Assembly (NCBI RefSeq): GCF_009729555.1
Contig: NZ_WODC01000001.1
Span: 124,001-188,000, forward strand
DNA: 64,000 nt
Direction: 5' to 3'
From: Pseudodesulfovibrio alkaliphilus
GTDB lineage: Bacteria > Desulfobacterota > Desulfovibrionia > Desulfovibrionales > Desulfovibrionaceae
The position numbers and the translations under genes were made by a program. Shown here in pieces: positions 1 through 7,169 of this stretch (within the stretch, counting starts at the first letter, position 1; each line of letters opens with the position of its first letter). The notes under the pieces are model-generated. The model had not been told where the DNA came from. It ran no database searches and worked only from the letters and a program-made list of their open reading frames with translations.

Positions 1-1
1 C

Positions 2-421
2 CAGTTGAAGGTCCACTTCGGTACTGGCAACGACTGCTCCGAGGACTACTACTACATCCAGATCGACAACGCCACGGCCTCGGCCCTGGGTGTCGGCTCC
101 GGCATCGGAAGCGGCGCTGGCCATTCGATCTCGACCCAGGCCATGGCGCAGGCGGCTCTGGATGTCCTGAACAACGCCATCATCTCCAAGGACAAGATCC
201 GCGCCAACCTCGGTGCCCTGCAGAACAGGCTGGAGAACACCGTGACCGTTCTGGAAACCCAGGCACTGAACGTCTCGGCTGCCGAGTCGCGCATCTCGGA
301 CGTGGACGTGGCCCAGGAGATGACCCAGTTCGTCCGCAACCAGATCATGACCCAGGCCGCCGTCTCCATGCTGGCCCAGGCCAACTCCCTGCCGAGGATG
401 GCCCTGTCCCTCATCGGCTAG
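2..421 (+). CDS. Flagellin, C-terminal part (cut by the left window edge)
   Basis: Filament subunit of the flagellum, exported by the flagellar type III system and polymerised under the FliD cap. Only about 139 C-terminal residues are present; the gene begins outside the window and the reading frame is open from base 2. The segment holds the conserved flagellin C-terminal D0/D1 region: a helix with NLGALQNRLENTV, then ESRISDVDVAQEMTQFVRNQ and the terminal SMLAQANSLP. It ends with a TAG and is followed at once by a strong terminator and then the fliD-fliS genes, the usual context. The part before the helix (YYYIQIDNATASALGV) is the end of the variable region. Family assignment is secure; which flagellin copy this is cannot be told. 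Confidence 0.95.
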   Translation, partial: QLKVHFGTGNDCSEDYYYIQIDNATASALGVGSGIGSGAGHSISTQAMAQAALDVLNNAIISKDKIRANLGALQNRLENTVTVLETQALNVSAAESRISDVDVAQEMTQFVRNQIMTQAAVSMLAQANSLPRMALSLIG

Positions 422-453
422 ACGCACTCAGGGTCCCAAACCCAGCGCACTCA

Positions 454-487
454 GGCCGGGCCCTCCCCAACGAGGGTCCGGCCCTTT
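454..487 (+). terminator. Intrinsic terminator after the flagellin gene
   Basis: A 12-bp stem (454-465 with 472-483, one G-T pair) with a 6-base loop is followed by TTT. It lies 33 bases after the flagellin stop and just before a sigma-54-type promoter, so flagellin and fliD are probably separate transcripts. Confidence 0.8.
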
Positions 488-515
488 GCTTTCAACAGGT
501 TATGAAGATCGGCAC

Positions 516-531
516 TGGCACCCGGATTGCA
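516..531 (+). promoter_or_regulatory. Sigma-54 (-24/-12) promoter for fliD
   Basis: TGGCAC at 516-521, five bases, then TTGCA at 527-531 match the RpoN consensus, with the invariant GG (517-518) and GC (529-530) exactly ten bases apart. It sits between the flagellin terminator and fliD, leaving an untranslated leader of roughly 40 bases before the ATG at 584. Many bacteria express late flagellar genes from RpoN promoters. Assignment is from sequence match and context only. Confidence 0.75.
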
Positions 532-583
532 TTCCACAAGGCAGCGCATAGCAACCGGAAAAAACTTCCGACAGGAAAACGCC

Positions 584-2284
584 ATGGCAGACGGAACATA
601 CTCCTCTGGTTCGATCAATTTCTCCGGCCTGGGAAACGGCACGGACTTCAACAAGCTCATCGAGGGGCTCCTTGATGTCGAGCGCAAACGTATCACCCGG
701 CTTGAAAACTGGAAAAGCTCCTGGCAGCAAAAGAACGACCAGTTCTCCGCCCTCAACACGCAGATGCTCAACCTCAAGACAACCCTTGAGGAGTTCGACA
801 CTGTCGATGAATTTCTGAAGAAGGTCGTGACCAGCACCGACACCACGCGGCTCACGGCCACGGCCACGAGCAAGGCGCTGGAGACCAACGCCACCATCGA
901 AATCGGCCAGCTCGCGTCCAACGATGTGCTCATCACGGCCTCGGGAGCCAGCTCGCTGAGCACCGCCATCACCTCGACCAACACGTTCTTCAAATTCTCG
1001 TACGCTGGCGAGACATACACCATCAACGACATCCCGGCGGGAACAACCCTCGAGAACTTCGTCAATATCATCAACAGCCACCCCGACTCCCGCAGCCGCA
1101 TCCGGGCCTCCACAGTGTACGACGGCTCGGTCTACCATCTGCAGATCAGCGGGCTCGACCAGGGCAGCGAAAACCAGCTGGTCATCTCGGACGAAGGCGA
1201 CATCATCTTCGGCGGTTCCTCCTTCCGCGAGACGCAAAACGCGGTCAACGCGCAAATCCGGGTCAACGGTTTTCCCTCTGCGGGCGGCGGCTGGATAGAG
1301 CGTTCGTCCAACTCCATTACTGACGTGCTCGAAGGACTCACCCTCAACCTGCACGACGCCGAGCCGGGCCGCACCATCAAACTGACCACGACCACGGACA
1401 CGGCGGGGATCCGCGGGACCATCGACAAATTCGTCAGCTCGGTCAACGAGATCCGCGCCCAGATCATCAAGCTGACCAAGGTCAACGACGACGGCGAGGG
1501 CTCCATCCTCACCGGCAACTACGGCGTTGACATGATCGCCCAAAAACTCAAGAACATCACGGCCGACATCGGAATCGGCTTCACGGTTTGGGACCCGGAG
1601 AACATGACCGGAGACCGATTCTCGGCCCTTTCCCAGCTTGGCATCATGACCGACGCGGAACAGGGTTCCCCAACCTACGGTCTGCTCAAGATCAATGAGG
1701 ACATGTTTGAAAAGGCCATGGCCGAGAACGATCCCGAGGCCATTGCCAAGCTCTTTGCAGCCAACAACTTCGGCGAAAGCCAGTCCCCTGATTTTACCTT
1801 CTCATCCCTGATCGAAGGCACCACCAAACCCGGCGCCTACAAGGTGGAGGTGGTCAGCGACGGCACCAAGATCATCAGCGCCACCATCAACGGCGAAGAG
1901 GCATCCATCGACGGGTGGGAAATCACAGGCAAGTCGGGCAATGCGCTGGGCATGGCCGTGCGCCTTGACAACATCTCGGCCGGAACCCACTCGGGGACAG
2001 TCTCCATCAAGACCGGCAAGGTCGGCGAGATGATCGAGGAACTCAAAGAGCTGACCAAGCCCTACAGTAAATTCACCTTCGAAGGCGGCCCCCTCTCGGT
2101 CCTGCAGGACAACTACAAAGACATCATGAACTCCATCGACGACAAGATCGCCTTTGAGACAAAGCGCATCAATAAGATGGAGACCAACCTCAAACTCAAA
2201 TTCGCGCGCCTTGATGCGCTGCTTGGCCAGTACGAACGAATCCAGGGGCAGCTTGGCTCCTCAATCGCACAACTGGACGCATAG
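584..2284 (+). CDS. fliD: Flagellar filament cap protein FliD (hook-associated protein 2)
   Basis: FliD forms the pentameric cap at the filament tip that folds and inserts flagellin. The 566-residue product has the FliD N-terminal region (SINFSGLGNGTDFNKLIEGLL near residues 8-28), a variable middle, and the C-terminal FliD region ending in a long helix (about residues 500-566, ETKRINKMETNLKLKFARLDALLGQ split over this span). The ATG at 584 was chosen because an AGGAAA box lies just upstream and because a TTG 57 bases earlier falls inside the sigma-54 promoter. Size fits the family. It lies 22 bases before fliS and probably shares its transcript. Confidence 0.95.
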   Translation: MADGTYSSGSINFSGLGNGTDFNKLIEGLLDVERKRITRLENWKSSWQQKNDQFSALNTQMLNLKTTLEEFDTVDEFLKKVVTSTDTTRLTATATSKALETNATIEIGQLASNDVLITASGASSLSTAITSTNTFFKFSYAGETYTINDIPAGTTLENFVNIINSHPDSRSRIRASTVYDGSVYHLQISGLDQGSENQLVISDEGDIIFGGSSFRETQNAVNAQIRVNGFPSAGGGWIERSSNSITDVLEGLTLNLHDAEPGRTIKLTTTTDTAGIRGTIDKFVSSVNEIRAQIIKLTKVNDDGEGSILTGNYGVDMIAQKLKNITADIGIGFTVWDPENMTGDRFSALSQLGIMTDAEQGSPTYGLLKINEDMFEKAMAENDPEAIAKLFAANNFGESQSPDFTFSSLIEGTTKPGAYKVEVVSDGTKIISATINGEEASIDGWEITGKSGNALGMAVRLDNISAGTHSGTVSIKTGKVGEMIEELKELTKPYSKFTFEGGPLSVLQDNYKDIMNSIDDKIAFETKRINKMETNLKLKFARLDALLGQYERIQGQLGSSIAQLDA

Positions 2285-2306
2285 AAGACCACAGGAGGAT
2301 GGCTGA

Positions 2307-3017
2307 ATGACCAACCCCGCAAGGGCATATCTCACCACCCAGGTCGAAACGACCACGCAGGGCGAACTGCTGATCATGCTTTATGATGCGGCGATCAAGT
2401 TCCTCAAACGCGCCAGGATCGAAATGGAGAACAAGGACTACGCCAAAAAGGGCATATACATCTCCAAGGCCATGGCCATCATCCACGAGCTGGCCGAAAG
2501 CCTGAATAAGGAAAAGGGCGGCGACATCACGCCCAAGCTGAACCAGCTTTACATGTTCTGCACCTCGCAGTTGCTCAAGGCCAACATCCGCATGGACATC
2601 AAGATGATTGATGATGTCATCAGAATTCTCGACGGACTTCGCTCGGCCTATGCCCAGATCATTCCGGGGCAGGCGGGCAAGAGCAACCCAGCCCAGACCG
2701 TGCAACGACCAGCCCCGCCGCCCGTGCCCGGCATGGGCTCAATGCCGGCCATGACAGCCAACTCCATGGCGGGCAGGCCCCAGGCGACCAGCCCGGCCGC
2801 AGCGGCATCCACGCCGTCACTCGGGCCAGCCGCTCGGGAGGCGGCCCAGCCTGCCGCCCCAGAAGTACAGGCCGGGCCGGAGCAATCGACGCAGCCCGAC
2901 CAGAAAAAGCAGCCGCAGCAAGCGCCGCCAAGCCTGGCTGAACCGCCAAAGCTGCGCACCGCCTTCAACGCGGCCAAGCTTCGCGCCGCCAACGCCTATA
3001 CCAATAACAACCGATGA
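2307..3017 (+). CDS. fliS: Flagellin export chaperone FliS with a long Pro/Ala/Gln-rich tail
   Basis: FliS binds the disordered C-terminus of flagellin in the cytoplasm and prevents early polymerisation. Residues 1 to about 125 match FliS: RAYLTTQVETTTQGELLIMLYDAAIKF at the start (here given in pieces: RAYLTTQVETT, ELLIMLYDAAIKFL) and later helices with DIKMIDDVIRILDGLRSAY. A typical FliS stops near 125-135 residues; this one continues to 236 with a low-complexity tail rich in Pro, Ala, Gln and Met, ending KLRTAFNAAKLRAANAYTNN. The tail is in frame and has the same base composition, so it is not an obvious frameshift. AGGAGG at 2294-2299 precedes the ATG. Confidence 0.92.
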   Translation: MTNPARAYLTTQVETTTQGELLIMLYDAAIKFLKRARIEMENKDYAKKGIYISKAMAIIHELAESLNKEKGGDITPKLNQLYMFCTSQLLKANIRMDIKMIDDVIRILDGLRSAYAQIIPGQAGKSNPAQTVQRPAPPPVPGMGSMPAMTANSMAGRPQATSPAAAASTPSLGPAAREAAQPAAPEVQAGPEQSTQPDQKKQPQQAPPSLAEPPKLRTAFNAAKLRAANAYTNNNR

Positions 3018-3021
3018 TCCC

Positions 3022-3046
3022 GTCCGGCCCCTTGGAGGGGCCGGAC
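3022..3046 (+). terminator. Hairpin after fliS
   Basis: A perfect 10-bp GC-rich stem (3022-3031 with 3037-3046, loop TTGGA) starts five bases after the fliS stop. The T-run is weak (TTACG), so termination may be partial. It overlaps the first possible start of the next gene, which argues that translation of that gene begins downstream. Confidence 0.6.
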
Positions 3047-3103
3047 TTACGTCGCCCCATGCGCCGTGTTTACAAGACAGACGCCTTGTGTCACTTTCCG
3101 GCC

Positions 3104-4177
3104 ATGCCCCATTCCCCTGTCCGCGTTCTGCACATCGTCAACACCCTCGGGCTCGGCGGGACTGAAAAGGCCATGCAGCTTTTCCTTGCCCACCTGGACA
3201 AGAACCGCTTCCAACCCGCCGTCTTTTCTCCCCAGGACGGCCCGCGTGCCCGCCAGATCAGGGCTCTGGGCGTCAAGACATTCATCGGCGGCGACCTGCT
3301 GACCGAACTCCAGCGGCTCAAACCGGCCATCGTACACATCCACCGCGCAGGCTGGCCCGAAACGCACACCCTGCGGACAATCCGCCTGGCCAGAGTGCCC
3401 GTTGTGGTGGAAACCAATGTCTTTGGCAGGCACGACCCCAGCTCTTCTGCGGAAGTCATCGACCACACCCTGTTCGTTTCGCGCTTCTGCCTTGAACGCT
3501 ATGCCCGGCACACGGGCATTTCACCGACCGCACATCGGTACTCGGTCCTGCCCAACCCCGTGGACACCGACACCCTCAATGCCGCGTCGCCTTCAAAGCG
3601 CGATTTCACCGCCATGGCGGCGGCACGCGTCTCGCGGCCCGATCCGGGCAAATGGTCGCGGTTGGCGCTGGATTTCGTCCCCGAAGTGGTCCGGGCCATC
3701 CCGAACTTTCGCTACCATATCGTCGGGGCCATCCCCGATGCCGTGAACTTTGCCCGGACAAAGGGCCTTGATCGTCACATGGTCTTTCACGACACCCTGG
3801 CCTCGGACACCGACATCGCCGCCTTTCTCGCCCCGGTCTCCCTGCTGGCCCACGCCAACGATACCGGCGAGTCCTTCGGGCTGGTCATTGCCGAGGCCAT
3901 GGCCTGCGGCCTACCCGTAGTCACCCACCCCTGCCCCGGCATGCGCGACAACGCCCAGCTCGAACTGGTGGAACACGGCGTCACCGGACTGGTGGCCAGC
4001 AACGCCACAGAATACGCCAAAGCGGTAATCCGCCTCCTCACCCACCCGGAGGAGGCGCAGCGCATGGGACGGGCCGGACGCGAAAAAATCGCCGCCCTCT
4101 GCAGGGCGCAGACGGTGACGGCACGACTCGAAACCCTGTACCAGGACTTGCTCGCCCGCAAAGGAATACCATCATGA
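3104..4177 (+). CDS. GT-B glycosyltransferase (GT4-like)
   Basis: Retaining sugar transferase of the GT-B fold that moves a sugar from a nucleotide donor to an unidentified acceptor. The N-terminus RVLHIVNTLGLGGTEKAM is the typical first strand and glycine loop of GT4 enzymes; the C-terminal half has the donor-site segment ESFGLVIAEAMACGLPVV, with the E-x7-E pattern. The start at 3104 gives 357 residues and places the first strand where the family has it. Starts at 3059 or 3014 are possible, but the fliS hairpin lies between them. It overlaps the next gene by ATGA. Position beside flagellin, fliD and fliS suggests filament glycosylation; acceptor and sugar are inferred, not shown. Confidence 0.85.
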   Translation: MPHSPVRVLHIVNTLGLGGTEKAMQLFLAHLDKNRFQPAVFSPQDGPRARQIRALGVKTFIGGDLLTELQRLKPAIVHIHRAGWPETHTLRTIRLARVPVVVETNVFGRHDPSSSAEVIDHTLFVSRFCLERYARHTGISPTAHRYSVLPNPVDTDTLNAASPSKRDFTAMAAARVSRPDPGKWSRLALDFVPEVVRAIPNFRYHIVGAIPDAVNFARTKGLDRHMVFHDTLASDTDIAAFLAPVSLLAHANDTGESFGLVIAEAMACGLPVVTHPCPGMRDNAQLELVEHGVTGLVASNATEYAKAVIRLLTHPEEAQRMGRAGREKIAALCRAQTVTARLETLYQDLLARKGIPS

Positions 4178-5388
4178 GCGTCTCCCTCCTCGCCACATAC
4201 ACCGACGCGGTACTCGACTTCGCTCTTGGGGCGCCGCCCTCCGCCACCCCGATACCACGCCCCGCCAAACCCTCGGACGAGGACATCGCCGCCTTTGTCC
4301 GGCGCACCCTCCGGCTGGCCGAAAAAAGCGGCGCGGATCGCCTCGTGCTGCTGGGTCTCGGCTCGGGCGCCATCCCCGCAGCCCTCAAGGCCGCCATGCC
4401 TGAAACCATGGCCCTGACCGTCTGCGAGATGGACCCGGACGCGGCCCGCGCCTTTCTGGACGCCAACCCGGACTGGCGCGACAGCTCGGAACGGGCCTGC
4501 GTCATCGCCGACGCCTCGCCCTGGGCGCAGCTGTGTCTGCTGGCTCTCTCGGGTGCCAACGCCCAAAACAGCGCCACAGCCCTGACCCCGGACCTGGAAG
4601 CCACGGACCGGGCACGGCTCCAGTCCCTGCAACGCCTCTTTGTCAGCGCCCGGCCGCATCAGGCCCTCAACAGCGCCCTGCTCAGCCATGTGGCGGTTCA
4701 GGCACCGGACTTGAGCGTGGGCGTAATCCTCAGCCCGGACGAGCCCGGACTTGACGACTTCTTCGGCCAGTTTCCAGACTGGGTTCGCGAGGTGGTGGTG
4801 ATATGGGACGCAGAAAATATCCCGGACCGCGCCTACGCCTGCGCCGCTCCGATGCGTCATCTGGCCCGCCCCCTGGACGATTTCGCCACCCAGCGCAACC
4901 ACATGCTTGCTCACTGCTCGGGCGACTGGGTTCTCTACCTTGACGGCGACGAGTGCTTCAGCCAGGATGTCTGGAGCCTGTTCACCGCGCTCATGCTCAT
5001 CAAACGCCTTGAAGCATGCTATTTTCCGCGCATGACCCTGTATCCCGACGAGAGCCGCTGCAAGGTTGGCTTCGGCCTGTGGCCCGATCTTCAGTTGCGG
5101 CTGTTCAGAAACCGCCCCGGTTTGCGCTTCGAGCGACCTGTTCACGAGCGCCTGTGCGGCATCTCGGGCCGCACCGCCCTGGCCCTGGACGCGCCCATCC
5201 TGCACCTGAGCCGGATACGCAAGACCCCGGAACAACTGGCAGCCAAGCTTGAGCGCTTCCGTCAGGCAGGCGGCCCGGTCCATCGACTGAACAGCGAATA
5301 CCCCCATCTGCCGCGCACCCTGTTTCCCGAGGCGGCCTTCATCTCGGGCGCATTGCAGACCCTGCTGCTGGAGGACAACCCGGCCTGA
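4174..5388 (+). CDS. GT2-like glycosyltransferase with an N-terminal Rossmann-like domain
   Basis: The 404-residue protein looks bipartite. Residues about 50-110 have a nucleotide-fold signature (LVLLGLGSGAIP at 57-68, then VCEMDPDAARAFL) resembling the glycine loop and acidic strand end of SAM-dependent methyltransferases. From about 180 onward it is a GT-A family 2 transferase: VGVILSPDE opens the domain, EVVVIWDAE follows, DGDE at 257-260 supplies the metal/nucleotide site, and RNHMLAHCSGDWVLYLD is typical of SunS-like GT2 enzymes. The start overlaps the previous stop (ATGA), so the two transferases are probably co-translated. The N-terminal part might be a degenerate methyltransferase or only a scaffold. 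Substrate is unknown; the locus suggests the filament. Confidence 0.75.
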   Translation: MSVSLLATYTDAVLDFALGAPPSATPIPRPAKPSDEDIAAFVRRTLRLAEKSGADRLVLLGLGSGAIPAALKAAMPETMALTVCEMDPDAARAFLDANPDWRDSSERACVIADASPWAQLCLLALSGANAQNSATALTPDLEATDRARLQSLQRLFVSARPHQALNSALLSHVAVQAPDLSVGVILSPDEPGLDDFFGQFPDWVREVVVIWDAENIPDRAYACAAPMRHLARPLDDFATQRNHMLAHCSGDWVLYLDGDECFSQDVWSLFTALMLIKRLEACYFPRMTLYPDESRCKVGFGLWPDLQLRLFRNRPGLRFERPVHERLCGISGRTALALDAPILHLSRIRKTPEQLAAKLERFRQAGGPVHRLNSEYPHLPRTLFPEAAFISGALQTLLLEDNPA

Positions 5389-5393
5389 GCCCG

Positions 5394-5409
5394 GCGCAAC
5401 GCGTTGCGC
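5394..5409. repeat. Perfect 16-bp palindrome GCGCAACGCGTTGCGC
   Basis: The 16 bases are identical to their own reverse complement. The site begins six bases after a glycosyltransferase stop and its right half coincides with the putative -35 box of the next promoter. With no T-run after it, it looks more like a protein-binding site than a terminator. Confidence 0.6.
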
Positions 5410-5432
5410 ATCGCTTGATTCTTCCATATAAA
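5404..5432 (+). promoter_or_regulatory. Putative sigma-70 promoter for the Yip1-like gene
   Basis: TTGCGC (5404-5409), 17 bases, then TATAAA (5427-5432). The -10 is good, the -35 only fair. The ATG it would serve is at 5482. The -35 lies inside the palindrome at 5394-5409, which suggests repression or activation at this point. Confidence 0.5.
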
Positions 5433-5481
5433 ATGGATACGAGCATGCAGCTTGAACCAAAACGTCATTCAAGGAACGACG

Positions 5482-6708
5482 ATGGAAATACTTTGCCCGC
5501 ACTGCCAGTTCAGCCGCGAGGTTGACGAGTCGAAAATCCCGGCCCGTTCCCAGATCGCCACCTGTCCCAAGTGTCAGACCAAATTCAAATTCCGCGACCT
5601 CCCGGACGAGGAGGATTTCGCGCTGGAAAACCCGGAGCCCTCCCGTCAGGATGACGCGGCCCTGGCCAGCGACAAACGGGAAACCCTACACCGCGAGACC
5701 GACAGCGGCCATGACGCGGACATGGAACCGGCCAACGGGATCGAAATGGACCCCGCGCCAAGGGATGAACCGCAATCCATGCCAAGGGTCGAACCCGAAG
5801 ACGCCTTCCCCGGCCTGCCCGGGGACGACGACACGGCAGGACAGGAAAAGCACGAACGGCCAGCCAGGGACAATGCCGACGCCGAAGACGACGCACTCTG
5901 GAACCGGCTCAACGACATGCGGCCACCCCGGACAGGACACCGCTCCGACAGGGACCAACCGGAACAGGCCAACTCCGGCCCCGAGCCTATTCCGGGCTGG
6001 ACCGGCGAATTCAACGAATCTTTCCCGGACCCCATGGACGATAACCCGACTGACCACAGCGTCGACGAAACAATGGGCGAGGCCGGCCCCCAGGTGCCTC
6101 CGCCTTTCGAACAGCTCGACCGCTACGGATTCTTCCCCGGCCTGTTCCTGACCGTCAAACTGATCCTGCGCACACCCCGCCTCTTCTTCGCGGTCATGCC
6201 GGTGGGCGGCGGACTGGCCAAACCCTTGACCTTCACCATCCTGGTGACCATGATCCAGGGACTGGCGCAATACTTCTGGCAGGCGGCCGGACTGTCCACC
6301 TCCATGGGAGCGGCCTCGCCCGAAGCCGGAGGCGGCGCGGCCGAGGCACTGATGATGCTGCTGTTCATGCCCGCCATCATCGCGGCCGGGCAGTTCGCCA
6401 TCACGGGCGTCTACCATCTGCTGATGATCGCGATGCGGGCCGACAGCCAAGGCTTCGAAGGCACATTCCGCGCCCTGGCCTACGCCAACGCCCCGCTCAT
6501 CCTGGGCGTCTTCCCCATGCCCGGAATGCAGGTGGAGATAGGCTGGATGGGCATCGTTGCCGTCTGGGTGCTCATCCTGACCATCATCGGCCTCAAATAC
6601 ATCCACAAGGCCAGTTATTCCAAGGTGGTGCCCGTGGCCCTCATCCCCCTTCTGCTGGGCCTCATCGGCGGAATCATGGCCTACTACAGCCAGTTGGCGA
6701 CCATCTAG
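5482..6708 (+). CDS. Zinc-ribbon/Yip1-like membrane protein
   Basis: A 408-residue inner-membrane protein of unknown function. An N-terminal zinc ribbon of the MJ0042 type uses C5-x2-C8 and C28-x2-C31 (CPHC and CPKC). It is followed by about 160 residues of acidic, charged, low-complexity linker. From about residue 215 a Yip1-like region has roughly five hydrophobic segments (for example LMMLLFMPAIIAAGQFAI, GIVAVWVLILTIIGL, VVPVALIPLLLGLIGGIM). ATG 5482 is chosen over a TTG 30 bases upstream because AAGGAA lies seven bases before it and the ribbon then starts at residue 3. The next small gene begins nine bases after the stop. Confidence 0.75.
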   Translation: MEILCPHCQFSREVDESKIPARSQIATCPKCQTKFKFRDLPDEEDFALENPEPSRQDDAALASDKRETLHRETDSGHDADMEPANGIEMDPAPRDEPQSMPRVEPEDAFPGLPGDDDTAGQEKHERPARDNADAEDDALWNRLNDMRPPRTGHRSDRDQPEQANSGPEPIPGWTGEFNESFPDPMDDNPTDHSVDETMGEAGPQVPPPFEQLDRYGFFPGLFLTVKLILRTPRLFFAVMPVGGGLAKPLTFTILVTMIQGLAQYFWQAAGLSTSMGAASPEAGGGAAEALMMLLFMPAIIAAGQFAITGVYHLLMIAMRADSQGFEGTFRALAYANAPLILGVFPMPGMQVEIGWMGIVAVWVLILTIIGLKYIHKASYSKVVPVALIPLLLGLIGGIMAYYSQLATI

Positions 6709-6717
6709 GAAAACGCC

Positions 6718-7050
6718 GTGGGCTGGTTGCGCGACACCATCGAGGCTTGGCGGGCACGGCGCAAGCTCGCTCGGGAGATAGATCCACGCACCATCCAGAA
6801 AATGGCGCGGGAAATCCGCGATCTGGCCATGCTTGCCGCCCAGCTCGGCCCCCGAGGCAAGGATGTCAGGGCCTTGATCCGAAATATCATGACCGAGATG
6901 GACCGGCTCACGGAACTGGCCGACCGACCCGAATTCCGCCGCCTCTCACCGGGCAAGCGGCTGCTCCTGCGCCAGGGACTGCTCGAATCACGCGAGCAAC
7001 TCCTCGAATCCATCGAGTCCAGCCCCTCGCCCACAGAGCGAATCCAATAG
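6718..7050 (+). CDS. Hypothetical 110-residue basic helical protein
   Basis: No family is recognised. It starts with GTG nine bases after the Yip1-like gene and is likely co-transcribed and translationally coupled. The sequence is almost wholly helical and charged (WRARRKLAREIDPRTIQKM, RDLAMLAAQLGPRGKDVRAL), with no membrane segment, signal peptide or cysteine. The distribution of hydrophobic residues would suit a coiled coil or a small helical bundle, possibly binding the cytoplasmic part of its neighbour. Coding character is supported by the strong third-position G/C bias and by operon spacing. Confidence 0.6.
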   Translation: MGWLRDTIEAWRARRKLAREIDPRTIQKMAREIRDLAMLAAQLGPRGKDVRALIRNIMTEMDRLTELADRPEFRRLSPGKRLLLRQGLLESREQLLESIESSPSPTERIQ

Positions 7051-7169
7051 CGCAGACACCGAGCCTCAAGCGGCATGCTCTTTGCTAGCTCCCCTCCCAA
7101 AGGACCGGGGAGCCTTGCCGCTGGGGCCTGTCTCCCCGTGGACGCCGCAACCACAATCCGGTGTGTGCC

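Noticed and set aside
527-583. Upstream TTG start for fliD
   Set aside because: The codon lies in the -12 element of a sigma-54 promoter, and the ATG at 584 has a ribosome-binding site.
7088-7113. GCTCCCC/GGGGAGC stem before the OmpA-type gene
   Set aside because: Short stem, long loop and no T-run; not enough to call a terminator.
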